Source: Roseateles_B flavus
GTDB taxonomy: Bacteria > Pseudomonadota > Gammaproteobacteria > Burkholderiales > Burkholderiaceae_C
Assembly (NCBI RefSeq): GCF_039872765.1
Contig: NZ_JBDPZC010000017.1
Span: 1-64,000 of the forward strand
Reading direction: 5' to 3'
Length of the DNA stretch: 64,000 nucleotides
A program made the position numbers and the translations under genes. Position 1 is the stretch's first letter, and every line of letters starts with the position of its first letter. The notes under the pieces are model-generated. The model did not search any database, was not told the DNA's origin, and worked only from the letters and a program-made list of their open reading frames with translations. This document shows positions 1 through 8,528 of the stretch, piece after piece.

Positions 1-69
1 AGGACAGTGAAACGAGTCAGCGCCGATGATAGTGCGGATTCCCGTGTGAAAGTAGGTCATCGTCAGGCT
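1..69 (+). rRNA. rrf: 5S ribosomal RNA, 3' part
   Basis: This is the 3' portion of a 5S rRNA gene; the 5' half lies outside the window. The GTGCGGATTCCCGTGTGAAAG stretch and the closing GTCATCGTCAGGCT arm match the conserved betaproteobacterial 5S 3' half, from memory of the family. It implies that a 16S-23S-5S operon lies just left of the window and is read rightward. The exact 3' end is uncertain by a few bases. Confidence 0.9.
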
Positions 70-80
70 AATATCCCGCC

Positions 81-118
81 AAACCCCCGGTCCCCAAAGG
101 ATCGGGGGTTTTGCTTTT
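81..118 (+). terminator. Intrinsic terminator of the rRNA operon
   Basis: A 13-bp near-perfect stem (AAACCCCCGGTCC with GGATCGGGGGTTT, one mismatched pair) has a short CCAAA loop and a T-rich tail. It sits directly downstream of the 5S rRNA and fits the end of the ribosomal transcript. Confidence 0.8.
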
Positions 119-173
119 GGGGCAAGGATTTTCGCAAGTGATGGCGATGAACTGAACGCTGTTGTCGCCAATT

Positions 174-1124
174 TCAGGCTTGCTGCTTCAGACGCACCGT
201 CTGTGCATCCACCTGCAGTTGCCCCGACTTGCACAAACTCTCCACCAGGGTTCTTGTCCAAGCCTGCGCGTCCATTGACTCGTCGGGCGCCCCAGCCAGC
301 GCCCGCAGCCTTTGCTGCACCGGCGTGCTTTCAATCCAGGTCCCCAAGGCCTCCCAGGACCGCTCCCGCCATTCGAGCAGGTGGTACATCACCAGCGCCT
401 TGGCCGCATGCAGGGCATGGCGTATCGGTTCCGCGCGGAAGTAGGCGAGGCGGCTGCGAGCTTCCATGAGCGCGGTGCGCGTCTCAGTGAACTGAGCGCC
501 ATGGCCTGGCAGGACCAGAGCCGGCTGAAGCGCCTGGATGAGGTCCAGGGTCCGTTCGACCTCCGTGAAAGCCGCTCCCAATGCTGGGCCAGGTGCCAGT
601 TCGGGGAAGACGATGCCAAAGCCCTTCTCCCACAGCGCATCGGCGGATATGAGGATGCCCTGTCTCGGTTCGAAGAGGATGACGGAGGCTGGGTCGTGGC
701 CGGGTGCGGCATGGACGTCCCAGCGGCAGGGGCCATGCTCGATCTGCTGGCCCGGCAACAGCTGCTCGTGCGGCACAAAGCGCGCGCACTGTTGGCCCGT
801 GTCATCGAAGCTCAGCCTCGACTCATCCCAGGCTTTGGCAGCCTCAAACTCGCCCGGAGGCATCCAGACCGGGCTGCCATGGCGGGCCTGCAAGGCGCCG
901 TTGCCGCCGCAGTGGTCGGAGTGCAGATGCGTATTCAGCAGGGCGCGCGGCGCTTCATGACCCGCCCGGGCCAGATGCTGCGCCACCAGGGCCAGGCTTT
1001 GCGGCGCATGGGTGACATAGCCGGTGTCCACCACCAGCGGGCCGCGCAGATCGCCGCCCAGCAGCACCATGTTGGCGGAAAGCCAGCCGCGCTCGACAAA
1101 ATCGATAGAGGCCGGCAGCTTCAT
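174..1124 (-). CDS. MBL-fold metallo-hydrolase
   Basis: A 316-residue metallo-beta-lactamase-fold hydrolase. The metal-binding HLHSDH motif is at residues 66-71, followed by the later ligands in AAPGHD, SADALW and LPGHG, so a dinuclear centre looks intact. A helical C-terminal third follows the core, as in the glyoxalase-II-like branch. There is no signal peptide, so it is probably cytoplasmic. It lies 42 nt downstream of the acyl-CoA ligase gene on the same strand and probably shares its transcript, which suggests a thioester or ester hydrolase role in lipid metabolism. The substrate cannot be read from the sequence. Confidence 0.85.
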   Translation of the reverse strand: MKLPASIDFVERGWLSANMVLLGGDLRGPLVVDTGYVTHAPQSLALVAQHLARAGHEAPRALLNTHLHSDHCGGNGALQARHGSPVWMPPGEFEAAKAWDESRLSFDDTGQQCARFVPHEQLLPGQQIEHGPCRWDVHAAPGHDPASVILFEPRQGILISADALWEKGFGIVFPELAPGPALGAAFTEVERTLDLIQALQPALVLPGHGAQFTETRTALMEARSRLAYFRAEPIRHALHAAKALVMYHLLEWRERSWEALGTWIESTPVQQRLRALAGAPDESMDAQAWTRTLVESLCKSGQLQVDAQTVRLKQQA

Positions 1125-1166
1125 ACCCGCACGCCCCGGGCCAGTGCGAGGCAGTCCCGTGTGCGC

Positions 1167-2888
1167 TCAGCTGCGCAGTTCGCGCCTGAGGATCTTGCCG
1201 ACATTGCTCTTGGGCAGTTCATCCCTGAATTCGATGTACTTGGGGCGCTTGTAGGCGGTCATCTGGGCGTGGCAGTACTGCGTCAGGTCTTCTTCGGCCA
1301 GGGCCGGGTCGCGCTTCACCACGAAGAGTTTCACGGCCTCGCCGGACTTGGCATCGGGCACGCCCACCGCCGCACATTCCAGGACGCCCGGATGCAGACT
1401 GACCACCTGCTCGATCTCCGTCGGATAGACGTTGAACCCCGAGACCAGGATCATGTCCTTCTTGCGGTCGACGATACGCACGAAGCCTTGCTCGTCCATG
1501 ACGCCAATGTCGCCGCTCTTGAAGAAGCCATCCGGCCAGAAGACCTGGGCCGTTTCGTCCGGTCGGTTCCAGTAGCCGACCATCACCTGCGGGCCGCGGA
1601 TGCAGATCTCGCCTCGCTCCCCCAGTGGCAGGTCGCGCCCTTCGTCGTCGCGGATGGCAATCTCCGTATTCGGAATGGGCAGCCCGATGGCGCCCGTGAA
1701 CTCGCGCACATCCAGGCGGTTCACGGTAGCGACGGGAGAGGTCTCGGAGAGACCATAGCCCTCGACCACCGGGCAGCCGGTGATGCGCAACCATTTCTCG
1801 GCCGTCGCCTGCTGGACGGCCATGCCGCCGCCGTTGGAGATCACCAGCTCCGAGAAGTCCAGCCGCGCGAAGGCCGGTTCATTGGCCAGCGCGTTGAACA
1901 GCGTATTGACGGCGGGGAACATATGCACCCGGTACTGCTGCAGCGTGCGGATGAAGCCGGGGATGTCCCGCGGATTGGTGATCAGCAAGTTCAGCATCCC
2001 CTGTCTTGCTCCCAGCATGTAGCAGGCCGTCAGGGCGAAGATGTGATACAGCGGCAATGCGCAGACCACAGTCAGCTGCTTGCCCGCGACACGCTGCAGC
2101 ATGGGCTGGAACCACGCTTCGCTTTGCAGGATGTTGGCCAGCACCTGGCGATGCTGGAGCGTGGCCCCCTTGGATACGCCCGTGGTGCCGCCGGTGTACT
2201 GGAGAAAGGCCACGTCGTCGCCCGTGAGGCTCACCGGCTGCAATGCCCGGCTCCGGCCGCGGGTGATGGCCGCATTGAATCGAAGCGCAGAGCGGCCTTC
2301 GCCCAGCGGCAGCCGGAACTCCTTCACCATCTTCTTCAGATGCCGGACCGCGAAGTTCACCACGGGGCCGCGCCACCAGCCGAGCAGGTCGCCCAGGGAG
2401 GCGAGCACCACATGCCGCACCGGTGAGTCGTTGATGACTTCCTCCAGCGTGGCAGCGAAGTTCTCCAGCACGATGATGGCTTCGGCGCCGCTGTCCTTGA
2501 GCTGGTGCACCAGTTCGCGCGGCGTGTACAGCGGGTTGACGTTCACCACGATGCAGCCGGCCCGCAGGATGCCGGCAATGGCCACCATGTACTGCAGCAC
2601 GTTGGGCATCATGATGGCCACGCGGGCGCCCTTGGGCAGGCCCAGGCCCTGCAGATAGCTGGCCAGCGCACGGGACATCTCGTCAAGCTGCCGGTAGCTC
2701 AGCCGCTGATCCATGCAGACGGCGGCGTCGCGGTCTGCATAGGTCCTGAAGGCTTCCTCCAGCAGCTCGACGAGAGAGCCGTAGGTGTCCACCGCGATCT
2801 CGGCAGGCACGTCACGGGGATAGGACTTCAACCAGGGCTTGTCCCTGGATGTCGGCAGCTTGCCGGGGGACTCGAGCACGGCACTCAT
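1167..2888 (-). CDS. fadD: Long-chain fatty-acid-CoA ligase
   Basis: A 573-residue adenylate-forming enzyme, normal length for FadD. It activates fatty acids to acyl-CoA via an acyl-adenylate for beta-oxidation or lipid synthesis. The nucleotide-binding loop reads YTGGTTGVSKGA, followed by YGLSETSP (A5), the SGD...DRKKDMILVSGFNVYP hinge region and a C-terminal catalytic lysine in PKSNVGKILRREL. The start at 2888 is preceded by a purine-rich AAGGAGAG. It is the middle gene of a leftward cluster between an FFLEELY-family gene and an MBL hydrolase gene, an arrangement I associate with Burkholderiales. Acyl-chain preference is inferred from family similarity only. Confidence 0.93.
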   Translation of the reverse strand: MSAVLESPGKLPTSRDKPWLKSYPRDVPAEIAVDTYGSLVELLEEAFRTYADRDAAVCMDQRLSYRQLDEMSRALASYLQGLGLPKGARVAIMMPNVLQYMVAIAGILRAGCIVVNVNPLYTPRELVHQLKDSGAEAIIVLENFAATLEEVINDSPVRHVVLASLGDLLGWWRGPVVNFAVRHLKKMVKEFRLPLGEGRSALRFNAAITRGRSRALQPVSLTGDDVAFLQYTGGTTGVSKGATLQHRQVLANILQSEAWFQPMLQRVAGKQLTVVCALPLYHIFALTACYMLGARQGMLNLLITNPRDIPGFIRTLQQYRVHMFPAVNTLFNALANEPAFARLDFSELVISNGGGMAVQQATAEKWLRITGCPVVEGYGLSETSPVATVNRLDVREFTGAIGLPIPNTEIAIRDDEGRDLPLGERGEICIRGPQVMVGYWNRPDETAQVFWPDGFFKSGDIGVMDEQGFVRIVDRKKDMILVSGFNVYPTEIEQVVSLHPGVLECAAVGVPDAKSGEAVKLFVVKRDPALAEEDLTQYCHAQMTAYKRPKYIEFRDELPKSNVGKILRRELRS

Positions 2889-2947
2889 GGCGGACGACTC
2901 TCCTTGCTGGGGCTTCGACGCATGGTGAGTGGCGCTTCGCCCCGCGC

Positions 2948-3667
2948 CTACGGGAGTTGCCCTAGCCTTCCGTCGCTTGGGAGACAGTCCGTCCCGGGCG
3001 GGACAGGCGCGTCAAACAGGGCCGACGCCAGCGCCTGCTCGCGCTCGCGCACGGTGCCCAGGAAGTCCTCCGCGCCGCGCATCGCCTTGAAGGTGTCGAA
3101 GCCTTGCTCCAGGAAGTGCTGCAGCTCGGCCAGCCCTGCGGCCGCTGCTGGCCCGCGCATCATGCGCAAGGCCTGGCGCAGCAGGGGCTTGCGGGTGAGC
3201 TGGTCCAGCGAAACGCCCACAGCCAGCGTGAGCTCGATCTGCTCCTGGCGGCGAGCGGGCTGGCCGACCGCCTGCCAGGCCTGCACATAGCGCAGCGCCG
3301 TCACCGGCGTCCCGATCAGCTCATGCGCCATCTCGCCATCCAGCCGCTCGGACAGGGCATGCAGCTCGGCCAGGTGCGACACCGTCTGCACTACTTGCTC
3401 AGGGAAGAGCCGGACCAACGCGGGCACCACACGTGCGAACTGGGCATCGCGGCTGGAGAAGTCGCCGGGCCCATACAGTTCCTCGAGGAAGAAGCGCGCC
3501 GCCGAGGCATAGCGTGGTGAAGCGAGCAGGTCCGCATAGGTGCGTGCGAAGCGCTCCTGCTGGAACTGCTTGAGTGCCTGGACGCAGGCGTTCAATGCGG
3601 GATCGGCCAGCCGTCGCTGGCGTTCCAGCTCGACCATCTGCAAGTGCTGAAGGATGCGCGTTTCCAA
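2948..3667 (-). CDS. FFLEELY-motif protein, function unknown
   Basis: A predicted all-helical cytoplasmic protein of about 239 residues carrying the signature FFLEELYGPGDF, which names a conserved proteobacterial family of unknown function. The frame stays open further upstream, but the family N-terminus (SPLETRILQHLQ) points to a TTG start at 3667; the first ATG is at 3637 and has no visible ribosome site. It heads the leftward cluster with fadD and the MBL hydrolase and is divergent from the hydrolase gene at 3751. The neighbours suggest a link to fatty-acid or membrane-lipid handling, which is inference only. Confidence 0.8.
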   Translation of the reverse strand: METRILQHLQMVELERQRRLADPALNACVQALKQFQQERFARTYADLLASPRYASAARFFLEELYGPGDFSSRDAQFARVVPALVRLFPEQVVQTVSHLAELHALSERLDGEMAHELIGTPVTALRYVQAWQAVGQPARRQEQIELTLAVGVSLDQLTRKPLLRQALRMMRGPAAAAGLAELQHFLEQGFDTFKAMRGAEDFLGTVREREQALASALFDAPVPPGTDCLPSDGRLGQLP

Positions 3668-3750
3668 GGGCGATGCCTGCTGGCTAGGGTCCGTGCCTGG
3701 GCAGGATTGTCCGCCTACACTGGCGCCGCTTCGCTGGAGCGGAGACTCGA

Positions 3751-4683
3751 ATGACGCACAGGAAGGGCCGCTTGACGATGAGCAATGCGAGACAACAACA
3801 ACTGGTGCTGGCGCTGCGACTGCTGCTGGGCCTGTTGCTGGGCGCCTGGGGTGGATTGCACTGGGGCCTGCAGGGCGCCGTGCTGATGACCTGGACGGGC
3901 CTGTTCGGCTGGACGCTGCTGGTGCTGCCCGTCTTCCTGCTGCTGAGGCGCCTGCCACGGCCGGAGGGCCAGCCTCGGCCCACGGTGGCCCAGTGCCTGC
4001 GCGCCGCGGGGCTGGAGTGGTGGGCTTACGAGAAGGTCTTTTCTTGGCATCAGCCTTTTGGCGAATGGCGCCATCCCGATCGTTGTGACGCTGGCTACCG
4101 AGGCCGCCGCGGCGTGCTGCTGCTGCATGGCTTCCGCTGCAACCGGGGCCTGTGGCAGCACTGGGCGAGGCAGCTGGACGCGCAGGGCATCCCGCATGTC
4201 TCCCTGAGCCTCGATCCGCCCTTTGCCAGCATCGATGCCTATGCTGAGCAGGTCGAGGCCGCCATCCGGCGCCTGGAGCAGGCCACCGGCCTGCCGCCTC
4301 TCGTGGTGGCCCACAGCATGGGCGGACTGGCCCTGCGCGCCTGGCGGCGGGCGATGAAGGCGGCACCCGGGCGCCTGCACCACGTGATCACGCTGGGCAC
4401 CCCGCACGCCGGCACGCTGATGGCCCAGCTTTCCGGCGCGCCCAATGCGCGTCAGATGCGTGCCCGCTCGCCCTGGCTCCAGGCCCTGGCAGAGAGTGAA
4501 TCCGCCGACTGGTGGCGGCGCTTCACCTGCGTCTACAGCTGCTGTGACCAGGTGGTCTGCCCTTCGGGGCTGGCCTTGCTGCCCGAGGCGCAGACGCTGG
4601 TGGTGCCGGCAAGCGGGCATCTCCAGCTGGTGTTCGAGCCGTCAGTGATGGCGCTGGTGCTGCAGCGCCTGCGGGCGGACTGA
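3751..4683 (+). CDS. Membrane-anchored alpha/beta hydrolase (lipase/esterase-like)
   Basis: A 310-residue protein with two hydrophobic segments near the N-terminus (about residues 15-36 and 42-63), followed by an alpha/beta-hydrolase domain. The strand and oxyanion region reads VLLLHGFRCNRG, and the nucleophile elbow AHSMGG (GxSxG type) follows about 65 residues later. A candidate Asp lies in the CDQVVCP region and a late His in ASGHLQL. GGAG six bases before 3751 supports this start; an internal ATG at 3778 also has GGAAGG upstream. It is divergent from the FFLEELY gene and probably an inner-membrane esterase. The substrate is unknown. Confidence 0.8.
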   Translation: MTHRKGRLTMSNARQQQLVLALRLLLGLLLGAWGGLHWGLQGAVLMTWTGLFGWTLLVLPVFLLLRRLPRPEGQPRPTVAQCLRAAGLEWWAYEKVFSWHQPFGEWRHPDRCDAGYRGRRGVLLLHGFRCNRGLWQHWARQLDAQGIPHVSLSLDPPFASIDAYAEQVEAAIRRLEQATGLPPLVVAHSMGGLALRAWRRAMKAAPGRLHHVITLGTPHAGTLMAQLSGAPNARQMRARSPWLQALAESESADWWRRFTCVYSCCDQVVCPSGLALLPEAQTLVVPASGHLQLVFEPSVMALVLQRLRAD

Positions 4684-4704
4684 TGCGCCGCCTCCAGCAA
4701 TGAC

Positions 4705-4734
4705 AAGGCCCGGGCGATGCCGGGCCTTTAATTT
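4705..4734. terminator. Bidirectional intrinsic terminator
   Basis: A nine-base-pair stem (AAGGCCCGG / CCGGGCCTT) with a GCGATG loop is flanked by A and T runs. It lies between the convergent hydrolase and hppD genes and could end both transcripts. Confidence 0.75.
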
Positions 4735-4799
4735 CAGCGCGAACTTCGGAGCGGTCTGCGCCGAGGCCTCCATGGACCCCGGCGCAGGCCTGTGCTCGA

Positions 4800-5924
4800 T
4801 CAGGCCTCGGCCTTCAGCACGCCGCGGCGGATCTGGTCGAGTTCGATGCTCTCGAACAGGGCCTGGAAGTTGCCTTCGCCGAAGCCCTCGTTGCCCTTGC
4901 GCTGGATGATCTCGAAGAAGATCGGGCCGATCACTTCCTTGGTGAAGATCTGCAGCAGCAATTCGTTGGGCGCGCCCTGGTGGGTGGCGCCGTCGATCAG
5001 GATGCGCAGGCGCCTGAGCTCGGCCATGTTCTCGCCATGGGCGGGCAGGCGCTTGTCGACCAGGTCGTAATAGGTCTCGATGGTGTCCTGGAACTCGACA
5101 CCCGTGGACTTCATGCCCTCGACCGACTTGTAGATCTGGTTGGTGCCCAGGGCCACGTGCTGGATGCCCTCGCCGTGGTAGAGGTCCAGGTATTCGGCGA
5201 TCTGGCTCTTGTCGTCGCTGCTTTCGTTGATGGGGATGCGGATCTTGCCGCAAGGGCTCGTCATGGCCTTGGACTTCAGGCCGGTCAGCTTGCCCTCGAT
5301 GTCGAAGTAGCGGACCTCGCGGAAGTTGAACAGCCGCTCATAGAAGTCCGCCCATTCCTTCATGCGGCCACGGAAGACGTTGTGCGTCAGGTGGTCGATG
5401 TAGGTGAGGCCGTGGCCTTCCGGATTGGAATCCACGGGCTGGCCGGCGGCGTCCAGCAGCGGCACGAAGTCCACGTCATAGATGCTGATGTTGCCGATGG
5501 CGCCGGGCTGGGCGCCATCCTTGCCCTGCCAACGGTCGACCAGGTAGATCAGCGAGTCGCCGATGCCCTTGATGGCCGGGATGTTGAGCTCCATCGGGCC
5601 GGTCTTGTTGTCAAAGCCCCACGCACCCAGCTCCAGCGCGCGCTGGTAGGCGAAGGCGGCATCCTTGACGCGGAAGGCGATGGCGCAGATCGACGGGCCG
5701 TGCAGGCGGGCAAAGCGCTGGGCAAAGGCGTCCGTCTCGGCATTGATGATGAAGTTCACGCCGCCCTGGCGGAACAGGGTGACGTTCTTCTGGCGGTGCT
5801 TGGCCACGGCCTTGAAGCCCATGGTCTCGAAAAGCTTGCCCAGGGCGGCGGGATCGGGGGCGGCGAATTCAATGAACTCGAAACCGTCGGTGCCCATGGG
5901 GTTGTCCCAGGGAGTAAAGGCCAT
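4800..5924 (-). CDS. hppD: 4-hydroxyphenylpyruvate dioxygenase
   Basis: A 374-residue Fe(II) dioxygenase that converts 4-hydroxyphenylpyruvate to homogentisate in tyrosine catabolism. Two VOC domains are visible. The facial triad can be assigned to H178 (YIDHLTHN), H256 (GIQHVALG) and E338 (FFEIIQRKG), and the C-terminal gate helix region GEGNFQALFESIE is present. An upstream in-frame ATG at 5960 is rejected because CTGGAG precedes the ATG at 5924 and homologs begin MAFTPWDNP-like. It is divergent from an Lrp-family gene, with a perfect inverted repeat between them, which suggests tyrosine-responsive local control. Confidence 0.97.
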   Translation of the reverse strand: MAFTPWDNPMGTDGFEFIEFAAPDPAALGKLFETMGFKAVAKHRQKNVTLFRQGGVNFIINAETDAFAQRFARLHGPSICAIAFRVKDAAFAYQRALELGAWGFDNKTGPMELNIPAIKGIGDSLIYLVDRWQGKDGAQPGAIGNISIYDVDFVPLLDAAGQPVDSNPEGHGLTYIDHLTHNVFRGRMKEWADFYERLFNFREVRYFDIEGKLTGLKSKAMTSPCGKIRIPINESSDDKSQIAEYLDLYHGEGIQHVALGTNQIYKSVEGMKSTGVEFQDTIETYYDLVDKRLPAHGENMAELRRLRILIDGATHQGAPNELLLQIFTKEVIGPIFFEIIQRKGNEGFGEGNFQALFESIELDQIRRGVLKAEA

Positions 5925-5942
5925 ACACGTCTCCAGGCGGAA

Positions 5943-5964
5943 AGTTTTGCGATAGCGCAAAACT
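5943..5964. promoter_or_regulatory. Perfect inverted repeat, probable Lrp-type operator
   Basis: AGTTTTGCG-ATAG-CGCAAAACT has perfect 9-bp arms and lies 19-40 bp upstream of the hppD start codon, in the 122-bp gap shared with the divergent Lrp-family gene. Lrp/AsnC proteins commonly bind such dyads beside their own genes. That this regulator binds here is inference from position and symmetry. Confidence 0.65.
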
Positions 5965-6046
5965 GTACGAGGATGGGGCCGCAGGATTCATGCGATCTTG
6001 TGGACGTCACCAAAGGGGTGTGCAGGAAAGCTGCAAGAATCTTGAT

Positions 6047-6529
6047 ATGGACAAGGAAAGTCAGCTCGACGCCATCGACCGGCGCATTTTGAGGGCGCTG
6101 CAGGTCGATGGCCGCGTCACCTACGATGCCCTGGCGTCACAGGTCAACCTCTCGGCCTCGGCCGTGCTGAGGCGGGTCCGCCGGCTGGAGGAGATCGGCG
6201 TCATCTCGGCCTATGTGGCCCTGGTGAATCCGGAGGCCGTCGGCCTGGGGCTCACGGCCTACATCAATGTGCGGCTCGAAAAGCACACCGAATCGCACAA
6301 GCGCAACCCGATGGACCTCTTCCGCGCCGCGGTGCAGACGTGGCCGGAAGTCGTCGAATGCTCGGCGCTGACGGGTGACATGGACTACCTGCTGCGTGTG
6401 CTGGTGGAAGACATGGCGCACTACGCGCGCTTCATCACCGAGACGCTGCTCAAGCATCCCAGCGTGCAGGACTGCAAGACCAGCTTCGTGCTGGACCGGC
6501 TCAAGAACACGACGGCCCTGCCGCTGTGA
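6047..6529 (+). CDS. Lrp/AsnC-family transcriptional regulator beside hppD
   Basis: A 160-residue regulator with an N-terminal helix-turn-helix (LDAIDRRILRAL through SASAVLRRVRRLEE, about residues 7-45) and a C-terminal RAM effector-binding domain (GLTAYINVRLEKH to TSFVLDRLK). I chose the ATG at 6047 because the family begins just before the LDxIDRxIL motif; the open frame further upstream runs into hppD control DNA. It is transcribed away from hppD, so it probably controls that gene in response to an aromatic amino acid or keto acid and may autoregulate. The effector is inferred. Confidence 0.9.
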   Translation: MDKESQLDAIDRRILRALQVDGRVTYDALASQVNLSASAVLRRVRRLEEIGVISAYVALVNPEAVGLGLTAYINVRLEKHTESHKRNPMDLFRAAVQTWPEVVECSALTGDMDYLLRVLVEDMAHYARFITETLLKHPSVQDCKTSFVLDRLKNTTALPL

Positions 6530-6539
6530 GCCACGCCCG

Positions 6540-6557
6540 GGCCCTCGCCCGAGGGCC
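6540..6557. terminator. Hairpin between convergent genes, possible terminator
   Basis: GGCCCTCG-CC-CGAGGGCC forms an 8-bp perfect stem between the convergent Lrp-family and methyltransferase genes. It has no T-run, so intrinsic termination is uncertain. Confidence 0.4.
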
Positions 6558-7175
6558 TCAGCGGCGGCGCAGTGCGAGGGCCAGCTCCTGCCAGCCCTGC
6601 GCATGCGCGATGGCGGTATAGGGCGGCGCAGGCCATTCCCACAGCGTGGCGGGAAACAGGGCGCGCATGGCGTTGATGTCGCAGTGATAAGGCGGGCCTT
6701 CGACCAGGCCTTGCGCAGCGGATTCACGCCTGGCCTGCATGAACAGGGCCAGCAGCAGGCCACCGGGCGGCAGCCAGCGGGCCAGTTGGGCCGCATAGAC
6801 CTGCCAATGGTCGGGATGCAGGGCACACAGGCAGGTCTGCTCGTAGACCACCCCGGGGCGTGCGTCCTCCGGCGGCTGCCATTGCAGCACATCGGCCTCC
6901 TCGACATCGGCGCCCAGGCCGGCTTCCAGCAGGCCCTGGCGGGCGCGAGCGACGGCCGCTGGGGCGTAGTCGAGGCCACGGGCGATCAGCCCGTGCCGGG
7001 CCAGTGACTGCAGCTCGTGCCCATTGCCACAGCCCGGCACCAGCACGCGCTGGCCTGGGCGCAGTACACCGGCATCGAGCCAGGCCTGCAACTGGGGGTG
7101 AGGTGCGCCGCGATCCCAGGGCGTCTGCCCTTGTTCGAAGCGTTGCTGCCAGAAGTCTTGGGTAGGGCCGGCCAT
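6558..7175 (-). CDS. Thiopurine S-methyltransferase-like SAM methyltransferase
   Basis: A 205-residue class I SAM-dependent methyltransferase of the bacterial TPMT type. The N-terminus FWQQRFEQGQTPWDRG is the typical TPMT opening, followed by the SAM-binding glycine loop VLVPGCGNGHE (about residues 44-54) and the DYAPAAV acidic strand. Bacterial members methylate thiol, selenium or tellurium compounds, or act as general detoxifiers; the substrate here is unknown. I place the start at 7175, although an in-frame ATG at 7187 cannot be excluded. It converges with the Lrp-family gene. Confidence 0.88.
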   Translation of the reverse strand: MAGPTQDFWQQRFEQGQTPWDRGAPHPQLQAWLDAGVLRPGQRVLVPGCGNGHELQSLARHGLIARGLDYAPAAVARARQGLLEAGLGADVEEADVLQWQPPEDARPGVVYEQTCLCALHPDHWQVYAAQLARWLPPGGLLLALFMQARRESAAQGLVEGPPYHCDINAMRALFPATLWEWPAPPYTAIAHAQGWQELALALRRR

Positions 7176-7265
7176 GGCCCGCATCATAGGCTGGGCGATG
7201 GTGGCGGGCGAGGGCGCCTTGACGCGCCGAGGCCAACCGAGGGCCGCCCGGCCCCACCGAAGGCG

Positions 7266-8120
7266 TCAGCGGACGTCCAGCTCGTGCAGCAGCTTGAGCG
7301 TGTGCGTCGGGCCCAGCGTGAGCAGCTCGCCGATCTCGCGGAGGTCGTCGGGGACGGCGGGGTTCTCCCAGCTGTCCGCGGTGTGTCGGGCCAGGCGCAC
7401 AGCGAGGCGCACGCACTGGACCTGCGGATCATGCCCGCGCTTGTCGTCGGTGCAGTGGGTCAGCAGCTCGGGCAGGCGCCAGGCCCGCATGAGGCTCTGC
7501 TCCAGGTCCCCCAACTCGATATTGAGCACTTCCTTCTGTGCGGTCACGCTGCGTGTGCCGGGCTGCGAGGCCATGCGCCATTGGACCTTCTGGGCGAGGT
7601 CCGGGGCGTGGCACCACAGCAGCATCTCTGCGAAGTCGTGCAGCAGGGCTGCGCTGTGGATGATGGCGGCGTCCGGGTCCAGCCGGTGGGCGGCGAAGCC
7701 CAGGGCAAAGCGCGCCGCGCGGTCGGCGCGTCGCATCACCCGCATCAGGCCGCCATAGGCCACGGGCAGGTGGGCGAGGCGGTCCTCGACGGTGGGCTGG
7801 GGGCCGAAGTACTTGAAGAAGGGCGTGATGCCCATCAACACCAGCGCTGCGGTCACCGTCTCGGCATCGGCCAGCAGGCGGCTGGACCGATGGGCCGAGG
7901 CGAAGCGCAGCACCTTGAGCGTCATCAGCGGGTCGGTGGCCAGGCCTTCGCCGATGCTGTTGGCATCGACGGCGTCCTCGTTAGCACGCCAGAGCTCGAG
8001 CTGTTCGGCTGTCGATGCCAAGACAGGGATCTCCGCCTCCCGGAAAAACGCAGTCCAGCGATTCAAGTCCAGGAAGGGCTTGCTCAGTGGAGTGAACGGC
8101 TGGGGGGGCGGGGTGCTCAT
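7266..8120 (-). CDS. HDOD-domain protein
   Basis: A 284-residue cytoplasmic protein with an HDOD domain over roughly residues 20-230. This fold is related to HD phosphohydrolases but normally lacks catalysis and works in signalling. Visible elements are the MTLKVLRFA helix, VTAALVLMGITPFF and IIHSAALLHDFAEMLL, the last retaining an HD pair. No ribosome site precedes the ATG at 8120, and no alternative start codon is evident nearby. A short ORF from 8226 in another frame overlaps its 5' end. A partner or second messenger cannot be deduced. Confidence 0.82.
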   Translation of the reverse strand: MSTPPPQPFTPLSKPFLDLNRWTAFFREAEIPVLASTAEQLELWRANEDAVDANSIGEGLATDPLMTLKVLRFASAHRSSRLLADAETVTAALVLMGITPFFKYFGPQPTVEDRLAHLPVAYGGLMRVMRRADRAARFALGFAAHRLDPDAAIIHSAALLHDFAEMLLWCHAPDLAQKVQWRMASQPGTRSVTAQKEVLNIELGDLEQSLMRAWRLPELLTHCTDDKRGHDPQVQCVRLAVRLARHTADSWENPAVPDDLREIGELLTLGPTHTLKLLHELDVR

Positions 8121-8226
8121 CGCAGGCCATAGCGTAGGCGCTTTTGTCGAGTATCGGCAATGCCGTGCCCAACTTGAGCGCCAGGCTCCCGACTGCCAGC
8201 AGCAAAGTGAGGAAAAATCGTCTCAT
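7981..8226 (-). CDS. Possible small hydrophobic-leader ORF overlapping the HDOD gene
   Basis: An 81-codon ORF beginning MRRFFLTLLLAVGSLALKLG, which looks like a signal or membrane segment. Its ATG overlaps the stop of the preceding 85-aa ORF (ATGA), and a strong AGGGAGG site precedes it by five bases, so initiation is credible. The rest has weak protein character and overlaps the first 140 bases of the HDOD gene in another frame. It may be a short coupled leader peptide, a decayed gene or chance. Confidence 0.3.
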   Translation of the reverse strand: MRRFFLTLLLAVGSLALKLGTALPILDKSAYAMACDEHPAPPAVHSTEQALPGLESLDCVFPGGGDPCLGIDSRTARALAC

Positions 8227-8480
8227 CGGATCCTCCCTTCGCCCGGCCAGCCGCCGAGGCGTTCGCCGTCGAAGCGGACGCTGCCGATGGGGTCCCCGGC
8301 GCGGCGGCGCGGCAGGGCCTCGGTGGCGGCTTCTTCCGTGGCTTGCTCGGCCGTCTCAACACGGCTTTCGGATGCAGCGGGGGCGCTGAGCCAGCGCATC
8401 AGGCGCAGGGACAGGGCTGCCAGGACGTCGCTGCTGGTACTGACGATGCCGAAGCGCGTCGTCTTGATGATCTTTTGCAT
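8223..8480 (-). CDS. Small hypothetical protein (85 aa)
   Basis: An unrecognised 85-residue protein. The N-terminal half (MQKIIKTTRFGIVSTSSDVL to LSLRLMRWL) could form an amphipathic helix; the rest is Glu/Ala- and Arg-rich with no known domain. GAGGGAG lies eight bases before the ATG, which supports real translation. It is followed with ATGA overlap by a second short ORF and preceded by a 63-aa basic ORF on the same strand, so three very short genes may share a transcript. No function can be assigned. Confidence 0.55.
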   Translation of the reverse strand: MQKIIKTTRFGIVSTSSDVLAALSLRLMRWLSAPAASESRVETAEQATEEAATEALPRRRAGDPIGSVRFDGERLGGWPGEGRIR

Positions 8481-8528
8481 GATGGTGCTCCCTCGGGCCT
8501 CGCGCCGGCAGGCGGCGAGGCTTGCGAT

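Noticed and set aside
312..2426. Very long rightward open frame over the MBL and fadD genes
   Set aside because: It mirrors two genes with clear catalytic motifs on the other strand, and its own translation is His/Arg/Ala-rich with no domain.
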